From: Symbiopectobacterium purcellii
GTDB taxonomy: Bacteria > Pseudomonadota > Gammaproteobacteria > Enterobacterales > Enterobacteriaceae
NCBI RefSeq assembly: GCF_019797845.1
Contig: NZ_CP081864.1
Coordinates: 496,001-560,000 of the forward strand
Direction of reading: 5' to 3'
Length of the DNA: 64,000 bases
The stretch's first letter is position 1; every line of letters begins with the position of its first letter. A program made the position numbers and the translations under genes. Below, piece by piece: positions 11,068-22,882 of the stretch. A model generated the notes under the pieces. The model was given only the letters and a program-made list of their open reading frames with translations, made no database searches and was not told where the DNA came from.

Positions 11068-12207
11068 ATGAGCCAATTGGAACTGGAAACGCGAACGCTC
11101 ACGTTGGTGCGTTATCCGAAAACGTCTGAGAATTCCACTTTACAAGCCTGGGAAGCAGCAGATGCGTTTTTGCTGAACGAAATTGCTGCCATGGAGCTTG
11201 CGCCTGGGCCCGTTGTGATTCTAAACGACACATTCGGTGCACTGGCCTGTGGATTACAGGCGTATGAGCCGCTCTGCGTCAGCGACAGCTACCTGAGCCA
11301 ACTGGCGACGCGACATAATCTGTCGCTCAACGGCTTTGCGCCGGAATCCGTCGTGTTGCAAGACAGCCTGACGGCATTACCTGATGCGCCATCGCTGGTG
11401 GTTATCAAAGTGCCAAAAACGCTGGCGATGCTGGAGTATCAGCTCCACATGCTGCGCTCGGTCGTCGCCCCGCATACGCGAATTATTGCCGGTGCGAAGG
11501 CGCGCGACATTCATACTTCCACGTTGCAACTGTTTGAAAAAATCATTGGCCCGACGCGCACGTCACTGGCGTGGAAAAAGGCGCGTCTGATTCACTGCGA
11601 CGTGGCGCAAATCAATGTAGGTAAGTATTCACCAACCGTTGAATGGGAACTGGAGGGGTATGGTTACCGTATCCACAACCATGCCAACGTGTTTTCACGC
11701 GGCAGCCTGGATATTGGTACGCGTTTTTTTATGCAGCACTTGCCCCATGATATTGACGGCAAGATCATGGATTTAGGCTGCGGTAATGGGATTGTCGGGC
11801 TGGTGGCGCTGGCGCAAAATCCTTCAGCGCTGGTCAGCTTCGTTGATGAATCCCATATGGCGCTCGCTTCCAGCCGCATGAACGTGGAAATCAACTGTCC
11901 GCACGATCTGCCGCGTGCCAGTTTTGTGGTGAATAACTCGCTGGCCAACATTGCCCCTGATTCGCTGCAAGCGGTGCTGTGTAACCCGCCGTTCCACCAG
12001 CAGCAGACCATCACCGACCATCTGGCCTGGAATATGTTCAGCGACGCGCGCCGCTGTTTAGCGCATGGCGGTGAGTTGCGTATCGTAGGCAATCGCCACC
12101 TCAACTACTATCAGAAGCTGAAACACCTGTTTGGCAACTGCGAACAGCTGGCAGGCAACAACAAGTTTGTGGTGTTGCGCGCGGTGAAGCTAGCAGCGTC
12201 TCGCTGA
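11068..12207 (+). CDS. rlmG: 23S rRNA (guanine-1835 N2) methyltransferase (RlmG)
   Basis: 379 residues from ATG 11068, chosen because GGAGAGG lies just upstream and the protein then matches RlmG ([13 protein letters not shown]). RlmG methylates G1835 of 23S rRNA with S-adenosylmethionine. It has the duplicated architecture of this family: a degenerate N-terminal domain, then a catalytic C-terminal domain with the SAM motif [11 protein letters not shown] (about residue 235) and the catalytic NPPFHQ (about residue 305). It converges with fadH. Confidence 0.95.
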   Translation: MSQLELETRTLTLVRYPKTSENSTLQAWEAADAFLLNEIAAMELAPGPVVILNDTFGALACGLQAYEPLCVSDSYLSQLATRHNLSLNGFAPESVVLQDSLTALPDAPSLVVIKVPKTLAMLEYQLHMLRSVVAPHTRIIAGAKARDIHTSTLQLFEKIIGPTRTSLAWKKARLIHCDVAQINVGKYSPTVEWELEGYGYRIHNHANVFSRGSLDIGTRFFMQHLPHDIDGKIMDLGCGNGIVGLVALAQNPSALVSFVDESHMALASSRMNVEINCPHDLPRASFVVNNSLANIAPDSLQAVLCNPPFHQQQTITDHLAWNMFSDARRCLAHGGELRIVGNRHLNYYQKLKHLFGNCEQLAGNNKFVVLRAVKLAASR

Positions 12208-12226
12208 ACGGGAGTTGAGTAACAGG

Positions 12227-14347
<2,121 letters not shown>

Positions 14348-14446
14348 CTACGGCGACACTCGTTAATTGGGACGGCATACCAGAAGGTTTGTTGTCCGTG
14401 CCAACAATCATTATAATTCGCGGGATCAGAGTGCTAAGGAATCGCT

Positions 14447-14743
14447 ATGTGGGTGGATGAGTGGGAACCGGCGCTGGAAAGTGCGCTTACCGATTTGGAA
14501 CGTTGTGTCAGGTTGCAGCAGCAAGGTTGGCGTCAGGATCGTGAACGCTGGCAGCAGCAGCTCACGCAGGCCCAACAGCGGGAAGCGGAGCTGTGCGCAC
14601 AGATCGAAAGGTTAGTGATTCAGTTAAACTCTATGGATGCGTCGCCGGAACGAAATCCCCTGGTGCAGCGCATTAAAATGATTGGCGCCTATATTGACGC
14701 CTTGGCGAAGGATGCCTCCGCCTTTAGTCGTTCACTTCCCTGA
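14447..14743 (+). CDS. small coiled-coil protein of unknown function
   Basis: 98 residues, preceded by AAGGA at good spacing. Residues about 10-65 are rich in Gln, Glu and Arg with heptad spacing and should form a coiled coil; the C-terminal third is LVQRIKMIGAYIDALAKDASAF. I do not recognise the family. It is a lone gene between fadH (divergent) and ohr (convergent), followed by a perfect 12-bp hairpin. Confidence 0.65.
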   Translation: MWVDEWEPALESALTDLERCVRLQQQGWRQDRERWQQQLTQAQQREAELCAQIERLVIQLNSMDASPERNPLVQRIKMIGAYIDALAKDASAFSRSLP

Positions 14744-14790
14744 TCGATTTGATTTGTCCTGTTTTTTCCACTGGTGTTGGTGCTCGCTGA

Positions 14791-14816
14791 GCAAACGGCA
14801 GAAATCTGCCGTTTGC
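14791..14816. terminator. strong hairpin between convergent genes
   Basis: GCAAACGGCAGA (14791-14802) and TCTGCCGTTTGC (14805-14816) form a perfect 12-bp stem. It lies between the convergent coiled-coil gene and ohr, so a bidirectional terminator is likely, although neither side has a clear T-tract. Confidence 0.5.
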
Positions 14817-14831
14817 ATGACGCTGCGTGGC

Positions 14832-15257
14832 TTACAGTAGCGTCAGGGTTACGTCGATATTGCCGCGTGTGGCGTTAGAATACGGGCACACGATATGGGC
14901 CTTTTCCACCAGTGCTTGCGCGGTTTCACGCGCCAATCCTGGCAGATCAATTTTCAATTCCACCTCAATAGCAAATCCGGTTGGTGCGGCGCCGATGCCG
15001 ACGCTTCCCTCAATGGTGGTTGCCGCTGGCAATGCCATTTTTTCTTTGCTGGCGACAAACTTCAGCGCACCAAGGAAACAGGCAGAGTAACCTGCGGCAA
15101 ACAGCTGTTCCGGGTTCGTCCCTTCGCCACCGGCACCGCCCAGTTCGCGTGGTGTCGTTAATTTGACACTTAACTGTTGATCGGACGATTCGGCGCGGCC
15201 ATCGCGTCCGCCAGTGGCTTTTGCGTGAGCGACATACAGTACTTTTTCAATCGACAT
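14832..15257 (-). CDS. ohr: organic hydroperoxide resistance peroxiredoxin (Ohr)
   Basis: 141 residues, the normal length of Ohr in the OsmC/Ohr family. Ohr is a thiol peroxidase that reduces organic and fatty acid hydroperoxides using lipoylated protein electrons. Cys60 and Cys124 are the two reactive cysteines, in [11 protein letters not shown] and [13 protein letters not shown]; Arg18 and Glu50 are the usual active-site partners. It is co-oriented with ohrR, 88 bp downstream of it, with a palindromic operator between the two. Confidence 0.95.
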   Translation of the reverse strand: MSIEKVLYVAHAKATGGRDGRAESSDQQLSVKLTTPRELGGAGGEGTNPEQLFAAGYSACFLGALKFVASKEKMALPAATTIEGSVGIGAAPTGFAIEVELKIDLPGLARETAQALVEKAHIVCPYSNATRGNIDVTLTLL

Positions 15258-15286
15258 GGTGTAACTCCTACAGGCTATTTTTTATT

Positions 15287-15301
15287 ACGATATTAAATCG
15301 T
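15287..15301. promoter_or_regulatory. probable OhrR operator in the ohr promoter
   Basis: ACGAT-ATTAA-ATCGT is a 15-bp palindrome in the AT-rich gap between ohrR and ohr, about 30 bp upstream of the ohr start. MarR/OhrR proteins bind such palindromes. Assignment is by position and symmetry. Confidence 0.55.
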
Positions 15302-15345
15302 GCGCTATTTAAATGGTCGAAATAAAACGTCAAGATAAGCGGCCA

Positions 15346-15816
15346 TCAAAGATTCTCGATCAATCTGGCACGCAGGTATTCTAATTGCTGCTTCATCGCT
15401 TGCAGCGTGCTGTCATCACACTGCGTGGCACACCGCATGTTTTCCGGTATGGCGCGCGCTTTTTGTTGCAATGTGCGGCCTTCTTCCGTCAACCGAATCA
15501 ACACCTGACGTTCATCTTCCGCACTGCGCGTTCTGCTGACCAGGCCAGATTGTTGCAATCGTTTAAGCAACGGCGTCAGCGTAGCGGAATCCAGATAAAG
15601 CTGCTCACCCAGTTCCGACACCGTAAGCCCATCGCGCTCCCACAACACCAGCATGACAAGATACTGGGGGTAGGTGAGCGACAGTGCTGCCAACTGTTTT
15701 CGATAGACTTTATTCATTGCCAGATTGGCTGAATAGAGTGCGAAACAGAGTTGTCCGTCAAGCTGATAGGCTTGCGCTGGCAATGATGTTGGTACTGTCT
15801 GCGTTTTCTTGTTCAT
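15346..15816 (-). CDS. ohrR: organic hydroperoxide-sensing repressor, MarR family (OhrR)
   Basis: 156 residues from ATG 15816 ([12 protein letters not shown]); an upstream frame start at 15867 is not supported by similarity. OhrR represses ohr and is released when a cysteine is oxidised by organic hydroperoxides. The reactive cysteine is Cys24 ([13 protein letters not shown]). Cys129 and Cys133 near the C-terminus fit the resolving-cysteine positions of the two-cysteine OhrR class described in Xanthomonas. The winged helix with [16 protein letters not shown] is intact. Confidence 0.9.
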   Translation of the reverse strand: MNKKTQTVPTSLPAQAYQLDGQLCFALYSANLAMNKVYRKQLAALSLTYPQYLVMLVLWERDGLTVSELGEQLYLDSATLTPLLKRLQQSGLVSRTRSAEDERQVLIRLTEEGRTLQQKARAIPENMRCATQCDDSTLQAMKQQLEYLRARLIENL

Positions 15817-16123
15817 GAGATATAATCTAGATAGACAAAGATTAAATAGCAAGCGATTTAAGAGCAAAAAAACTTTTTTTGTTAATGGATTGATTTTAGT
15901 AATTTTATATTTTTATTGTTACCTAGACTAAGAGGGGCTTAACGTTTTCCTTGCAGGGTTTACATAGTTTCTCCGCATTCTCCACATTTGACGCAATTGT
16001 GGAGGCGGAACTTGCAGAGATTTACCCTTACGCTAATTAACTCGAAGTTGCACTGTCTATACTCAACACCGTCAAGACGACAATCGTCGTTAACGAGTAA
16101 CCTGGAAAGAGAGAGATAGCACT

Positions 16124-16612
16124 ATGCGTAAACTGACAGCGATTCTGGTGGCATCTACATTGGCGTTTGGCGCAGCGGGTATTGCGCATGCGAATGATGC
16201 TCAAAAAGGCCATGGTCACGAAGCTCGTATGATGAAAGGTGAACGCGGTGGTCCTCGCGCCGGCATGCATGAAGAGTGGATGCTTAAAGATCTCAACCTG
16301 ACCGAGGCGCAGAAAAAACAGGTTGGGGATATCATTCGCGATGCGCGCGATAACATGCGTAAAGTGATGCAGGATGAACACCGCGCCATGCGTGATGTGA
16401 TTGCCTCCGACACGTTCGATATGGCGAAAGCTCAAGCGCAGGTCAATAAGCAGGATGCGATTCACAAAGCGCGGATGGTAAGCCGCCTGGAAACCCAGAA
16501 CAAGATCTATAACGTTCTGACGCCGGAGCAGAAAAAGCAGTTTAACGAGAATTTTGATAACCGCATCAATCACAAGATGACGGAACCCGCTGAGAAAGCT
16601 GCTGCTAAGTAA
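16124..16612 (+). CDS. spy: periplasmic ATP-independent chaperone Spy
   Basis: 162 residues. The signal peptide (MRKLTAILVASTLAFG, cleavage after AHA near residue 23) is nearly identical to that of E. coli Spy. Two LTxxQ motifs, LTEAQ and LTPEQ, mark the CpxP/Spy family; Spy forms a cradle-shaped dimer that protects unfolded proteins in the periplasm. It is monocistronic, with a terminator downstream. In E. coli it is controlled by CpxR and BaeR; I see no clear pair of GTAAA boxes here. Confidence 0.9.
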   Translation: MRKLTAILVASTLAFGAAGIAHANDAQKGHGHEARMMKGERGGPRAGMHEEWMLKDLNLTEAQKKQVGDIIRDARDNMRKVMQDEHRAMRDVIASDTFDMAKAQAQVNKQDAIHKARMVSRLETQNKIYNVLTPEQKKQFNENFDNRINHKMTEPAEKAAAK

Positions 16613-16633
16613 TTCAGCCTTTCTCTTCTGACA

Positions 16634-16694
16634 ACCGCCTTACTCACCGTGCAAGCCCGTTTATAGGGTAGCCGATGAGCAGGCGGTTTTTTTA
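16634..16694 (+). terminator. terminator after spy
   Basis: ACCGCCT (16634-16640) pairs with AGGCGGT (16681-16687), with further inner pairing (CTCA/TGAG), followed by a run of T to 16693. Confidence 0.6.
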
Positions 16695-16718
16695 CGCCAG
16701 ACGCTCACCGGGCAACGG

Positions 16719-17291
16719 TTAACGTGCGAGTAACGTTAACCACTCATTATGGGTTAGCTTGCGATAAAGTGGGCGTATACGCGCCTTAACGAACTGTAAA
16801 ATCGCCTGCTCGTCCATGGATTCGGCCTTGGACGGATAATCCCCCCAACCACTGTCATACAATTGATAATAGAGGTTGTTCAGATAGTGTGCGGCCTTTG
16901 AAAAAAAACCTGGGCCAAAGTCGAAAAAGTGCTTAGAAAACAGATACAAACCCTCTTCTACGCCCTTGGCGTTTGGGGCATTCAGTAAATGCCACATCTG
17001 TATCTTAAGCCAGACCAGGGCGCTGGCCTTTGCGCTGGGTCTTTTTATCTTATTCTCATACAGATAGCGATCGAGATAACCGTTTATCTCGTCATAATCC
17101 AGTTTCACATCCAGGCAAAACGACGCAATGATAAGCAGCGTTTCGGAATCATTACCAAACAGCACTTCCTTTTCTGCCCAATCAATTAGCGCGTTATAGT
17201 GCTTCTCCCGGTGTAAAGGCCCAAGCAGGGGTTCAAACTCATACAGAGACAATAAGTCCTGTAAGGTGTAGGGATAGGTTAATGCATCCAT
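16719..17291 (-). CDS. hypothetical cytosolic protein
   Basis: 190 residues, no signal peptide or membrane segment, rich in aromatic residues and helical throughout. I do not recognise a family. The gene ends just after the spy terminator and starts 24 bp downstream of the DUF1304 gene, so the two minus-strand genes may be co-transcribed. Confidence 0.7.
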   Translation of the reverse strand: MDALTYPYTLQDLLSLYEFEPLLGPLHREKHYNALIDWAEKEVLFGNDSETLLIIASFCLDVKLDYDEINGYLDRYLYENKIKRPSAKASALVWLKIQMWHLLNAPNAKGVEEGLYLFSKHFFDFGPGFFSKAAHYLNNLYYQLYDSGWGDYPSKAESMDEQAILQFVKARIRPLYRKLTHNEWLTLLAR

Positions 17292-17314
17292 GCCATCATC
17301 CTTTTAAATATGCG

Positions 17315-17671
17315 TCAGTGACTCATCAGCGCGATGAGCGCGATCAATGCGGGAATTGCTTGAACATAGAGAATTTTCCGGCTCACGGTGAGGGCACCGT
17401 ACAGCCCGGCAACCAGAACGCAAGCCAGAAAAAAGACCTTAAATTGCAAACCTGCTTCACCCAGCCATAACCCCCAGAGTAATCCAGCGGCTAAGAAACC
17501 ATTGTACAACCCCTGATTCGCGGCCATTGTCTTGGTGTCGCGAGCAAAATCTGCGTGGAGATTAAAGGCTTTACGACCAACGCGGGTGTTCCACAAGAAC
17601 ATTTCCAGGACGAGGATGTAAACATGTATCGCTGCAACAAGGGCAATTAGAATGTTTGCCAGCACAATCAA
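17315..17671 (-). CDS. DUF1304-family membrane protein
   Basis: 118 residues with four hydrophobic segments. It matches the DUF1304 family: an N-terminal helix with HVYILVLEMFLW, then ANQGLYNGFLAAGLLWGL. Function unknown. It is in the same direction as the following hypothetical gene, and the LysR gene lies 85 bp upstream. Confidence 0.8.
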   Translation of the reverse strand: MIVLANILIALVAAIHVYILVLEMFLWNTRVGRKAFNLHADFARDTKTMAANQGLYNGFLAAGLLWGLWLGEAGLQFKVFFLACVLVAGLYGALTVSRKILYVQAIPALIALIALMSH

Positions 17672-17755
17672 GCCTTCTCGAAACCGTGATGTAGGGGAAT
17701 AAAGTATAGGTGAACTGCATGGGTTATGAATAAGTAATGTTTAACGTCGGGTCGA

Positions 17756-18673
17756 TCACGGGGCACACTTTGGTGCGTGGTGAGCCATAAGTTCAATTAC
17801 CCAGTCGATAAACACCCGAAGCTTGGCGCTTAAATACCGATTTGGGGGAAAAGCCAGATAAAGTGGCATTGGGCTAAATGCCCACGGTTCGAACAGCCGG
17901 TGCAATTCGCCACGATTCTCATGCACCTTTGCCATGTAAGTGGGCAACAAAATAATGCCCAGTCCTGCCAGGCCAGCGGCAAGATAGGCATTGCCATCAT
18001 CAACGGCAAGCTGATAACGCCCTGTGATGCTGACCGTGTTGCCATCCAGGCTCGCTTCTACTGCCGCCACCTTTCCGTTTTGTGAATTCAGGTAGCCGAC
18101 CAGATAATGCGCTGATTGCGCCAGTTGATTAGGGTGGGTTGGTGTCCCGGCCTGCGCCAGGTAATTCGGCGTGGCATAGGCTCCGATCGTCAAATCCCCC
18201 ACATGACGAGCAATAAGCGACTGTTCAGAGATACTGCCTCCGCGTATCACGCAGTCCACATTCTCCCTGACCATGTCTACCTTTCGATCGCTGGCACCAA
18301 GGTCAATCTGGATATCGGGATATCGTGCATAAAATGTAGGCAAAGCCGGCACCAGAATCAGACGAGCCAGTGGGCTGGGTACATCAACGCGCAGCTTACC
18401 TCTGGGCGTTGTAACGGCATTGGAGAGGCTGGTTTCCGCATCATCCATTGCAGCAAGCAAACGGACGGCATGCTCGTAATACACCGCGCCATCGGCGGTA
18501 ACGTGCACCTTTCTGGTGGTTCTGTTCAGTAATTTGACGCGCAATCGAATCTCGAGTTGCTGGATTAACTGCGTAACAGAGGTCTTGTTCATCTGTAACG
18601 TGGCAGCGGCTTTGGTAAAACTGCCCGACTCGACCACGCGAATAAAAGCCTGCATTGCGTCAAAGCGATCCAT
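17756..18673 (-). CDS. LysR-family transcriptional regulator
   Basis: 305 residues, typical LTTR length. The N-terminal winged helix (MDRFDAMQAFIRVVESGSFTKAAATL, recognition helix near residues 28-45) is followed by a C-terminal periplasmic-binding-like effector domain. It is divergent from a RidA-family gene with 144 bp between starts, the classic layout in which an LTTR controls its neighbour. Effector unknown. Confidence 0.9.
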   Translation of the reverse strand: MDRFDAMQAFIRVVESGSFTKAAATLQMNKTSVTQLIQQLEIRLRVKLLNRTTRKVHVTADGAVYYEHAVRLLAAMDDAETSLSNAVTTPRGKLRVDVPSPLARLILVPALPTFYARYPDIQIDLGASDRKVDMVRENVDCVIRGGSISEQSLIARHVGDLTIGAYATPNYLAQAGTPTHPNQLAQSAHYLVGYLNSQNGKVAAVEASLDGNTVSITGRYQLAVDDGNAYLAAGLAGLGIILLPTYMAKVHENRGELHRLFEPWAFSPMPLYLAFPPNRYLSAKLRVFIDWVIELMAHHAPKCAP

Positions 18674-18817
18674 CTCGTTGCCTCATGCCTTTCTGATTGT
18701 TTGTATTTTACAAATAATGAAGCGGCGTTTTGCGCGTTTATCTCACCGCCACTATGCCCTTAGACTGCGGTGACACACAAGTCATCCATCGTGAAACGGG
18801 TTATTCAGAGGTAGGTT

Positions 18818-19252
18818 ATGGCAATGCGCGAGGTAGTTTTTCCTGAAGGGCGACAAGATCTCTATAACCGCAATCGATATTCCCCGGCAGTGAGAGCCAA
18901 CGGCTTTTTATTCGTGTCAGGGCAGGTGGGCAGCCGGGAAGATGGTTCACCGGAACCGGATTTAACAACACAGGTCAGACGGGCATTTGAGAATTTGAAC
19001 GCGGTATTGTTTGCCGCAGGCTGCACGTTTGAGGATGTTGTGGATGTGACCGTTTTTGTGGTCGATCCTGAATCAAACCTGGAAACCATCTGGAGCGTGG
19101 TACCGGAATTTTGGGGCGACGCGCCTTATCCGGCCTTGACCGGGGTCGGTGTCTCTTGGCTGTCTGGTTTTCACTTTGAAATCAAGGTGGTTGCCAGGTT
19201 GCCGTCAGTATTCAGTTCAACCATAACTAAATGCCCAGATGATAGCGTCTAA
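18818..19252 (+). CDS. RidA/YjgF-family protein
   Basis: 144 residues; ATG preceded by GAGGTAGG. RidA proteins hydrolyse reactive enamines and imines such as 2-aminoacrylate. Family blocks are FLFVSGQVG, the TFEDVVDVTVFV segment and the PALTGVGV strand. The canonical catalytic Arg of the archetype (in P.R....V) is not seen (PYPALTGVGVSWL), so this is probably one of the Rid subfamilies lacking imine deaminase activity. It is divergent from the LysR regulator and followed by a terminator. Confidence 0.8.
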   Translation: MAMREVVFPEGRQDLYNRNRYSPAVRANGFLFVSGQVGSREDGSPEPDLTTQVRRAFENLNAVLFAAGCTFEDVVDVTVFVVDPESNLETIWSVVPEFWGDAPYPALTGVGVSWLSGFHFEIKVVARLPSVFSSTITKCPDDSV

Positions 19253-19271
19253 TGAAACGTATCACCGGGTC

Positions 19272-19312
19272 GCTGACACAGCACCGTTAGCACTGTGTCA
19301 GCAGTATTTTTT
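19272..19312 (+). terminator. terminator after the RidA-family gene
   Basis: GCTGACACAG (19272-19281) pairs with CTGTGTCAGC (19293-19302), followed by AGTATTTTTT. Confidence 0.8.
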
Positions 19313-19333
19313 AACAAACCAAATGGTTAGTTC

Positions 19334-20902
19334 TTAATTACTGCCAGTTACCTGCTTACAGCTTTCCAGCCAGCCAGTGGTATCAATCTTGCCGTTTGCC
19401 AAATACTTCTGTTGATTTTGCCAGTGCGCAGCAAGGAAGGGCTTGAGTCCAGAGAGCCTTTTGTTGAGGGTGAGCATTTGATCAAACACGGTAACCTCAT
19501 GTTTCAGCCCATCTTGCCCATATAAGGTTGCCGAATCGACCAGACTACTGGCGTAATAACCCGTAAGTTGCTGTAGTCGTTCAGTTTGCTCACCGAGTTT
19601 AGCTTTCCGGTTGGCGCAATTTGTATCGCTTGCGTCCTTGTCTTTACAGAGTGCGTCATAGTTTTGATTCAAGAAGTCAAGGAAACGTCCGTCATCTTGC
19701 AGTTTTGTACACAAAAAGGAGCCTAAGTTAAGGCTGGCGCGGATCGATTGCGCGCGCTCTTCTTGCTGCTGTTGATTGCTGGCGCGCAGTTGATTCTCCA
19801 ACTCTTTGAGCTTTTGTTTCAGTGCTGCATCCTCAACGCCAGAAGCAAGGCTCCCCAGTGCTTTCGCGGTATCTTTCGATTCATCTTTTTTCTGGTCAGC
19901 ATTCGGGTTACTAGTGCCGAGTGTTTCCCAACTTTTTTCTAGCTGTTTAACCCTGCCCTGTGAGGTTATTGTTCGGGAGACGACGACCAGGCGCAGGCCC
20001 GTTGTTTTACTGGTGGCGGGTGCTGCATTGTCGTAGTAATTGACTTCTTTACGCATTGTGCTTCGAATATCTGACTCATCAGACAGGTAATTGCCACCGC
20101 GCACCACAAAGCCTCCGGTTTGACCATGCATGCGGTGCAGTTTGTTAAGAGAATACGGAGTAAACATCATTTCGGACACATTGCCTAGCATGTCATACAG
20201 GCCGAGCGGGTTAGGAGTAAGACGCCCTACCAATTGTATTTTCCCGTTGGACGATTGAGCGCCGGTATACCATTCATAGTTCTTGATATCATCCATCGGA
20301 TAGCGCATATCGCGAAACTCGACACTGTTAACTTTTAACCCGCCACGGGCGGCAAATTCCCATTCAACTTCCGTCGGCAGTCGCAAAAAACCCGGCTCGT
20401 CTTCTTCTTTGGGTAATTTGTCGCGGGCGTTGCTGCGCAACCATTGATTGTATTTGTCAGCGGCTGTCACCGCCTCAAACCAACTCATCCCTGTTGCTGG
20501 TACGCTAAGTTTGCGAGAAGGTGTAGGGCAATTACCTTCCATCAATGCCTGATATTGCAAGGCTGTGAGCTCATATTTGGCCATCAGGTAATAGCGTCCT
20601 TTACCTTTACCGGAATCAGCAAAACTTCCAGCAATAAAGGCGGGGTAGCTGTGTTCGATAACGCCCCATTCTCCGCCATCCTGCCCGAGAGTTATCGGTA
20701 AATCATCGAGGGGGCTAGCAACGGGAATCTCAATTCGACGAAAAGCCATCGCGCCATCGCAAGGCATGGGCAGGATAATATCTTCATCATCGGGTTTGGG
20801 ATTGAAAGCATCTTTATCCCAAGCGGTGGCTAATGCCGGGGATATATTCACGGACAGGCCAAGCATCAGCAAGGGCATGAGTGAAAAAGGAGTGTAGGTC
20901 AC
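19334..20902 (-). CDS. secreted SUMF1/formylglycine-generating-enzyme-like protein (TagR-like)
   Basis: 522 residues. The signal peptide ends near residue 26 (SPALATAW). Residues about 70-310 form an FGE-sulfatase fold: YYLMAKYELTALQYQAL, GMSWFEAVTAADKYNQWL, LRLPTEVEWEFAARGG, LYDMLGNVSEMM and VVRGGNYLSD. Residues about 310-395 are a Gln/Glu-rich coiled coil, followed by a helical tail. The copper-binding cysteines of true formylglycine enzymes are not seen, so it is probably a binding or scaffold protein. It is the last gene of a leftward operon with an ABC permease, ATPase and vWA protein; TagR of Pseudomonas T6SS has this fold and similar neighbours. Confidence 0.75.
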   Translation of the reverse strand: MTYTPFSLMPLLMLGLSVNISPALATAWDKDAFNPKPDDEDIILPMPCDGAMAFRRIEIPVASPLDDLPITLGQDGGEWGVIEHSYPAFIAGSFADSGKGKGRYYLMAKYELTALQYQALMEGNCPTPSRKLSVPATGMSWFEAVTAADKYNQWLRSNARDKLPKEEDEPGFLRLPTEVEWEFAARGGLKVNSVEFRDMRYPMDDIKNYEWYTGAQSSNGKIQLVGRLTPNPLGLYDMLGNVSEMMFTPYSLNKLHRMHGQTGGFVVRGGNYLSDESDIRSTMRKEVNYYDNAAPATSKTTGLRLVVVSRTITSQGRVKQLEKSWETLGTSNPNADQKKDESKDTAKALGSLASGVEDAALKQKLKELENQLRASNQQQQEERAQSIRASLNLGSFLCTKLQDDGRFLDFLNQNYDALCKDKDASDTNCANRKAKLGEQTERLQQLTGYYASSLVDSATLYGQDGLKHEVTVFDQMLTLNKRLSGLKPFLAAHWQNQQKYLANGKIDTTGWLESCKQVTGSN

Positions 20903-20952
20903 AAACTGTCTCCGCTAATGATCAAATAATTGGGTTGATGACGTGGAATACA

Positions 20953-22167
20953 TCACAGCTCACGAAGGCTCTGGGCCGGTTCAATATTGATGGCGCGATA
21001 AGCCCCAATGCTGGCAACCAAGATCGCCACTACCGTCGTCAGCGCCATGGCTATCAGGCTGTGTTCTAACGTGATCTTGCATAGCATCTGGCCCGTAGCC
21101 AGGTTACTGGCCAGTGCGCGGTTAAATACCTGGCTGGCGATGAGATAGACACTATAGCCACCGACATAAGCGGCGAGACTTAACAGGCAGCCCTGTAAAA
21201 TCACATACAACCCGACGGCTGGCCCAGTGAAACCAAGTAGGCGCAATACGGCAATATGCTTACGTTTGCGATCGACATTGGCGATAAAAGAGCCGATCAG
21301 AGAGGCAATGCATCCAATCAGTGCCGTTGTAGCAATCGTGTTGAAAATTACACCTAGCACTCGGTTGATGCTTTTTACATTTTCAATATCAGCCAAACGG
21401 CTTGATGTTTCGATGCGTTGCGCCCTGAGATCGCGCTCAAGGTTGGCCACCTGATCAATGTCTTTGGCGTACAGCCTGGCTCTGGCATAGAGCGGTGGCT
21501 TTCCACCGATTTGAGTGCCACTACTGATACCCAGGGTTGAGACAGCATAGCCGTCTCGAAAATGCTCAAGCATTATGAGTAATGCTGGCTGAACAAATAT
21601 TGCTGCGCGGTTGAAATAGGTGGCCGGTAAAATCCCTATGACAGTCAGGTTTTTACGTCCCCATTCCCGACGCGTGTCCAGCAGTCGGTTTACGCGCAGT
21701 TTGACCGTGTCCCCGACATTGACTGCCAGTTTGCGCGCTGCCTCTTGCGTTAATACAACATCATTATCGCGATGCAGCTTGAGGTTCCCTAGTAATGGGT
21801 CACCTGAAGCGGTAGGGATCACTTCCACATTCTCGATAAAATGGCTGCTGTCTGTTTGCAGATCGGCAAGCGTGTTCAGCGAGCGGGTCTGCCCGATAGC
21901 AAAGCCGACATCTGGACGCTGACGAAGTGTTTCTATCCAGGCTTGGTCATAGCTGCCGCTGCTCAGCATACGGATCTCGAGATTGCGCGGATCGTTGGCC
22001 AAATCATCCTGCAGCTGGCTGACGATGCCAAAACGCAGGCCAAACAGCAGTAGCAGGGGAGCGATGACGGCGATCAGGGAAGAGATGATGCAAAACGAGA
22101 TAATGCGATCGTGCCATAGATCTTGCAGTGTCAGTCGGCTAAGCAATAAGAGCCGATTAAAGGACAA
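20953..22167 (-). CDS. ABC transporter permease, FtsX/MacB type (TagS-like)
   Basis: 404 residues with MacB-type topology: one membrane segment near residues 20-47, a large periplasmic domain, then three C-terminal segments (about 275-300, 320-345, 370-395). Such permeases do mechanotransmission rather than classical transport. The start overlaps the ATPase gene by 11 bp, so the two form one complex. TagS of the Pseudomonas T6SS regulatory operon is the closest functional model (inference from operon content). Confidence 0.8.
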   Translation of the reverse strand: MSFNRLLLLSRLTLQDLWHDRIISFCIISSLIAVIAPLLLLFGLRFGIVSQLQDDLANDPRNLEIRMLSSGSYDQAWIETLRQRPDVGFAIGQTRSLNTLADLQTDSSHFIENVEVIPTASGDPLLGNLKLHRDNDVVLTQEAARKLAVNVGDTVKLRVNRLLDTRREWGRKNLTVIGILPATYFNRAAIFVQPALLIMLEHFRDGYAVSTLGISSGTQIGGKPPLYARARLYAKDIDQVANLERDLRAQRIETSSRLADIENVKSINRVLGVIFNTIATTALIGCIASLIGSFIANVDRKRKHIAVLRLLGFTGPAVGLYVILQGCLLSLAAYVGGYSVYLIASQVFNRALASNLATGQMLCKITLEHSLIAMALTTVVAILVASIGAYRAINIEPAQSLREL

Positions 22168-22882
22168 AATATGTCCCCCCTTGTGCTTGCGTTTGAGCTA
22201 TTGACGTTGGGTCAAAACGAGCGATGAGACAAGGCAGATCAAAACGTTGAACCAGTGGCCAGTCGTGGCAAACAACCAGTGCCATCATGCCTTCTTGGCG
22301 AACCAGTTCGATAAATAGGCGAAACAGCTGCTGCGCATTGTGGGGATCAAGCGCTGCGGTAGGTTCGTCAGCCAGTACCAGTCTCGGACGATGCACAATT
22401 GCGCGGGCAAACGCCGTTCTTTGCCGCTCACCAAATGAAAGCTGCGCTGGATATTTGGCTAACAGGGGCTCCAGTTTTAACGCATGCACCATTCTGGCCA
22501 ACATGGCTGCATCGGGGTCTACACCGAGCATTTGGCAGGGCAGCAGAATATTATCGCGTACTGTCAAATAGGGCAGTAGACCGCCGTTCTGTAACACAAA
22601 TCCGAGTTGGCGTGCACGAATCTCTGCCAACTCCGCTTGTCGCTTGGCTTTAAGCAATGCTGCAATATCAAGCCGCTGGCCTTCTTCGTTTAGCTCAAAA
22701 CGCGTAATGTTGGTGGGATGCAGCAATAGGCCTATTGCTTCGAGCAATGTGCTTTTACCACAGCCGCTTTCACCAGTAACAGCCATCACTTGTCCTGACC
22801 GCAGCTCAAGCTGCGTTAGGTAAACATGATGGGCTTGAACACCTTCACCACGTGCAATGTGCAAGTTTTGAATATGCAGCAT
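22157..22882 (-). CDS. ABC transporter ATP-binding protein (TagT/LolD type)
   Basis: 241 residues with Walker A GESGCGKST (about residues 37-45), Q-loop VLQNGGLLP, a signature written LSFGERQRTAFARA rather than LSGGQ, and Walker B LVLADEPTAALD. The signature substitution (LSFGE) is still compatible with ATPase function. The ATG overlaps the vWA gene stop by one base (TAATG), and the 3' end overlaps the permease gene. Confidence 0.9.
   Translation of the reverse strand: MLHIQNLHIARGEGVQAHHVYLTQLELRSGQVMAVTGESGCGKSTLLEAIGLLLHPTNITRFELNEEGQRLDIAALLKAKRQAELAEIRARQLGFVLQNGGLLPYLTVRDNILLPCQMLGVDPDAAMLARMVHALKLEPLLAKYPAQLSFGERQRTAFARAIVHRPRLVLADEPTAALDPHNAQQLFRLFIELVRQEGMMALVVCHDWPLVQRFDLPCLIARFDPTSIAQTQAQGGTYFVL

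Noticed and set aside
16030..16060. CpxR box upstream of spy
   Set aside because: Only a partial GTAA-N-GTAAA like pattern is present; not good enough to claim.
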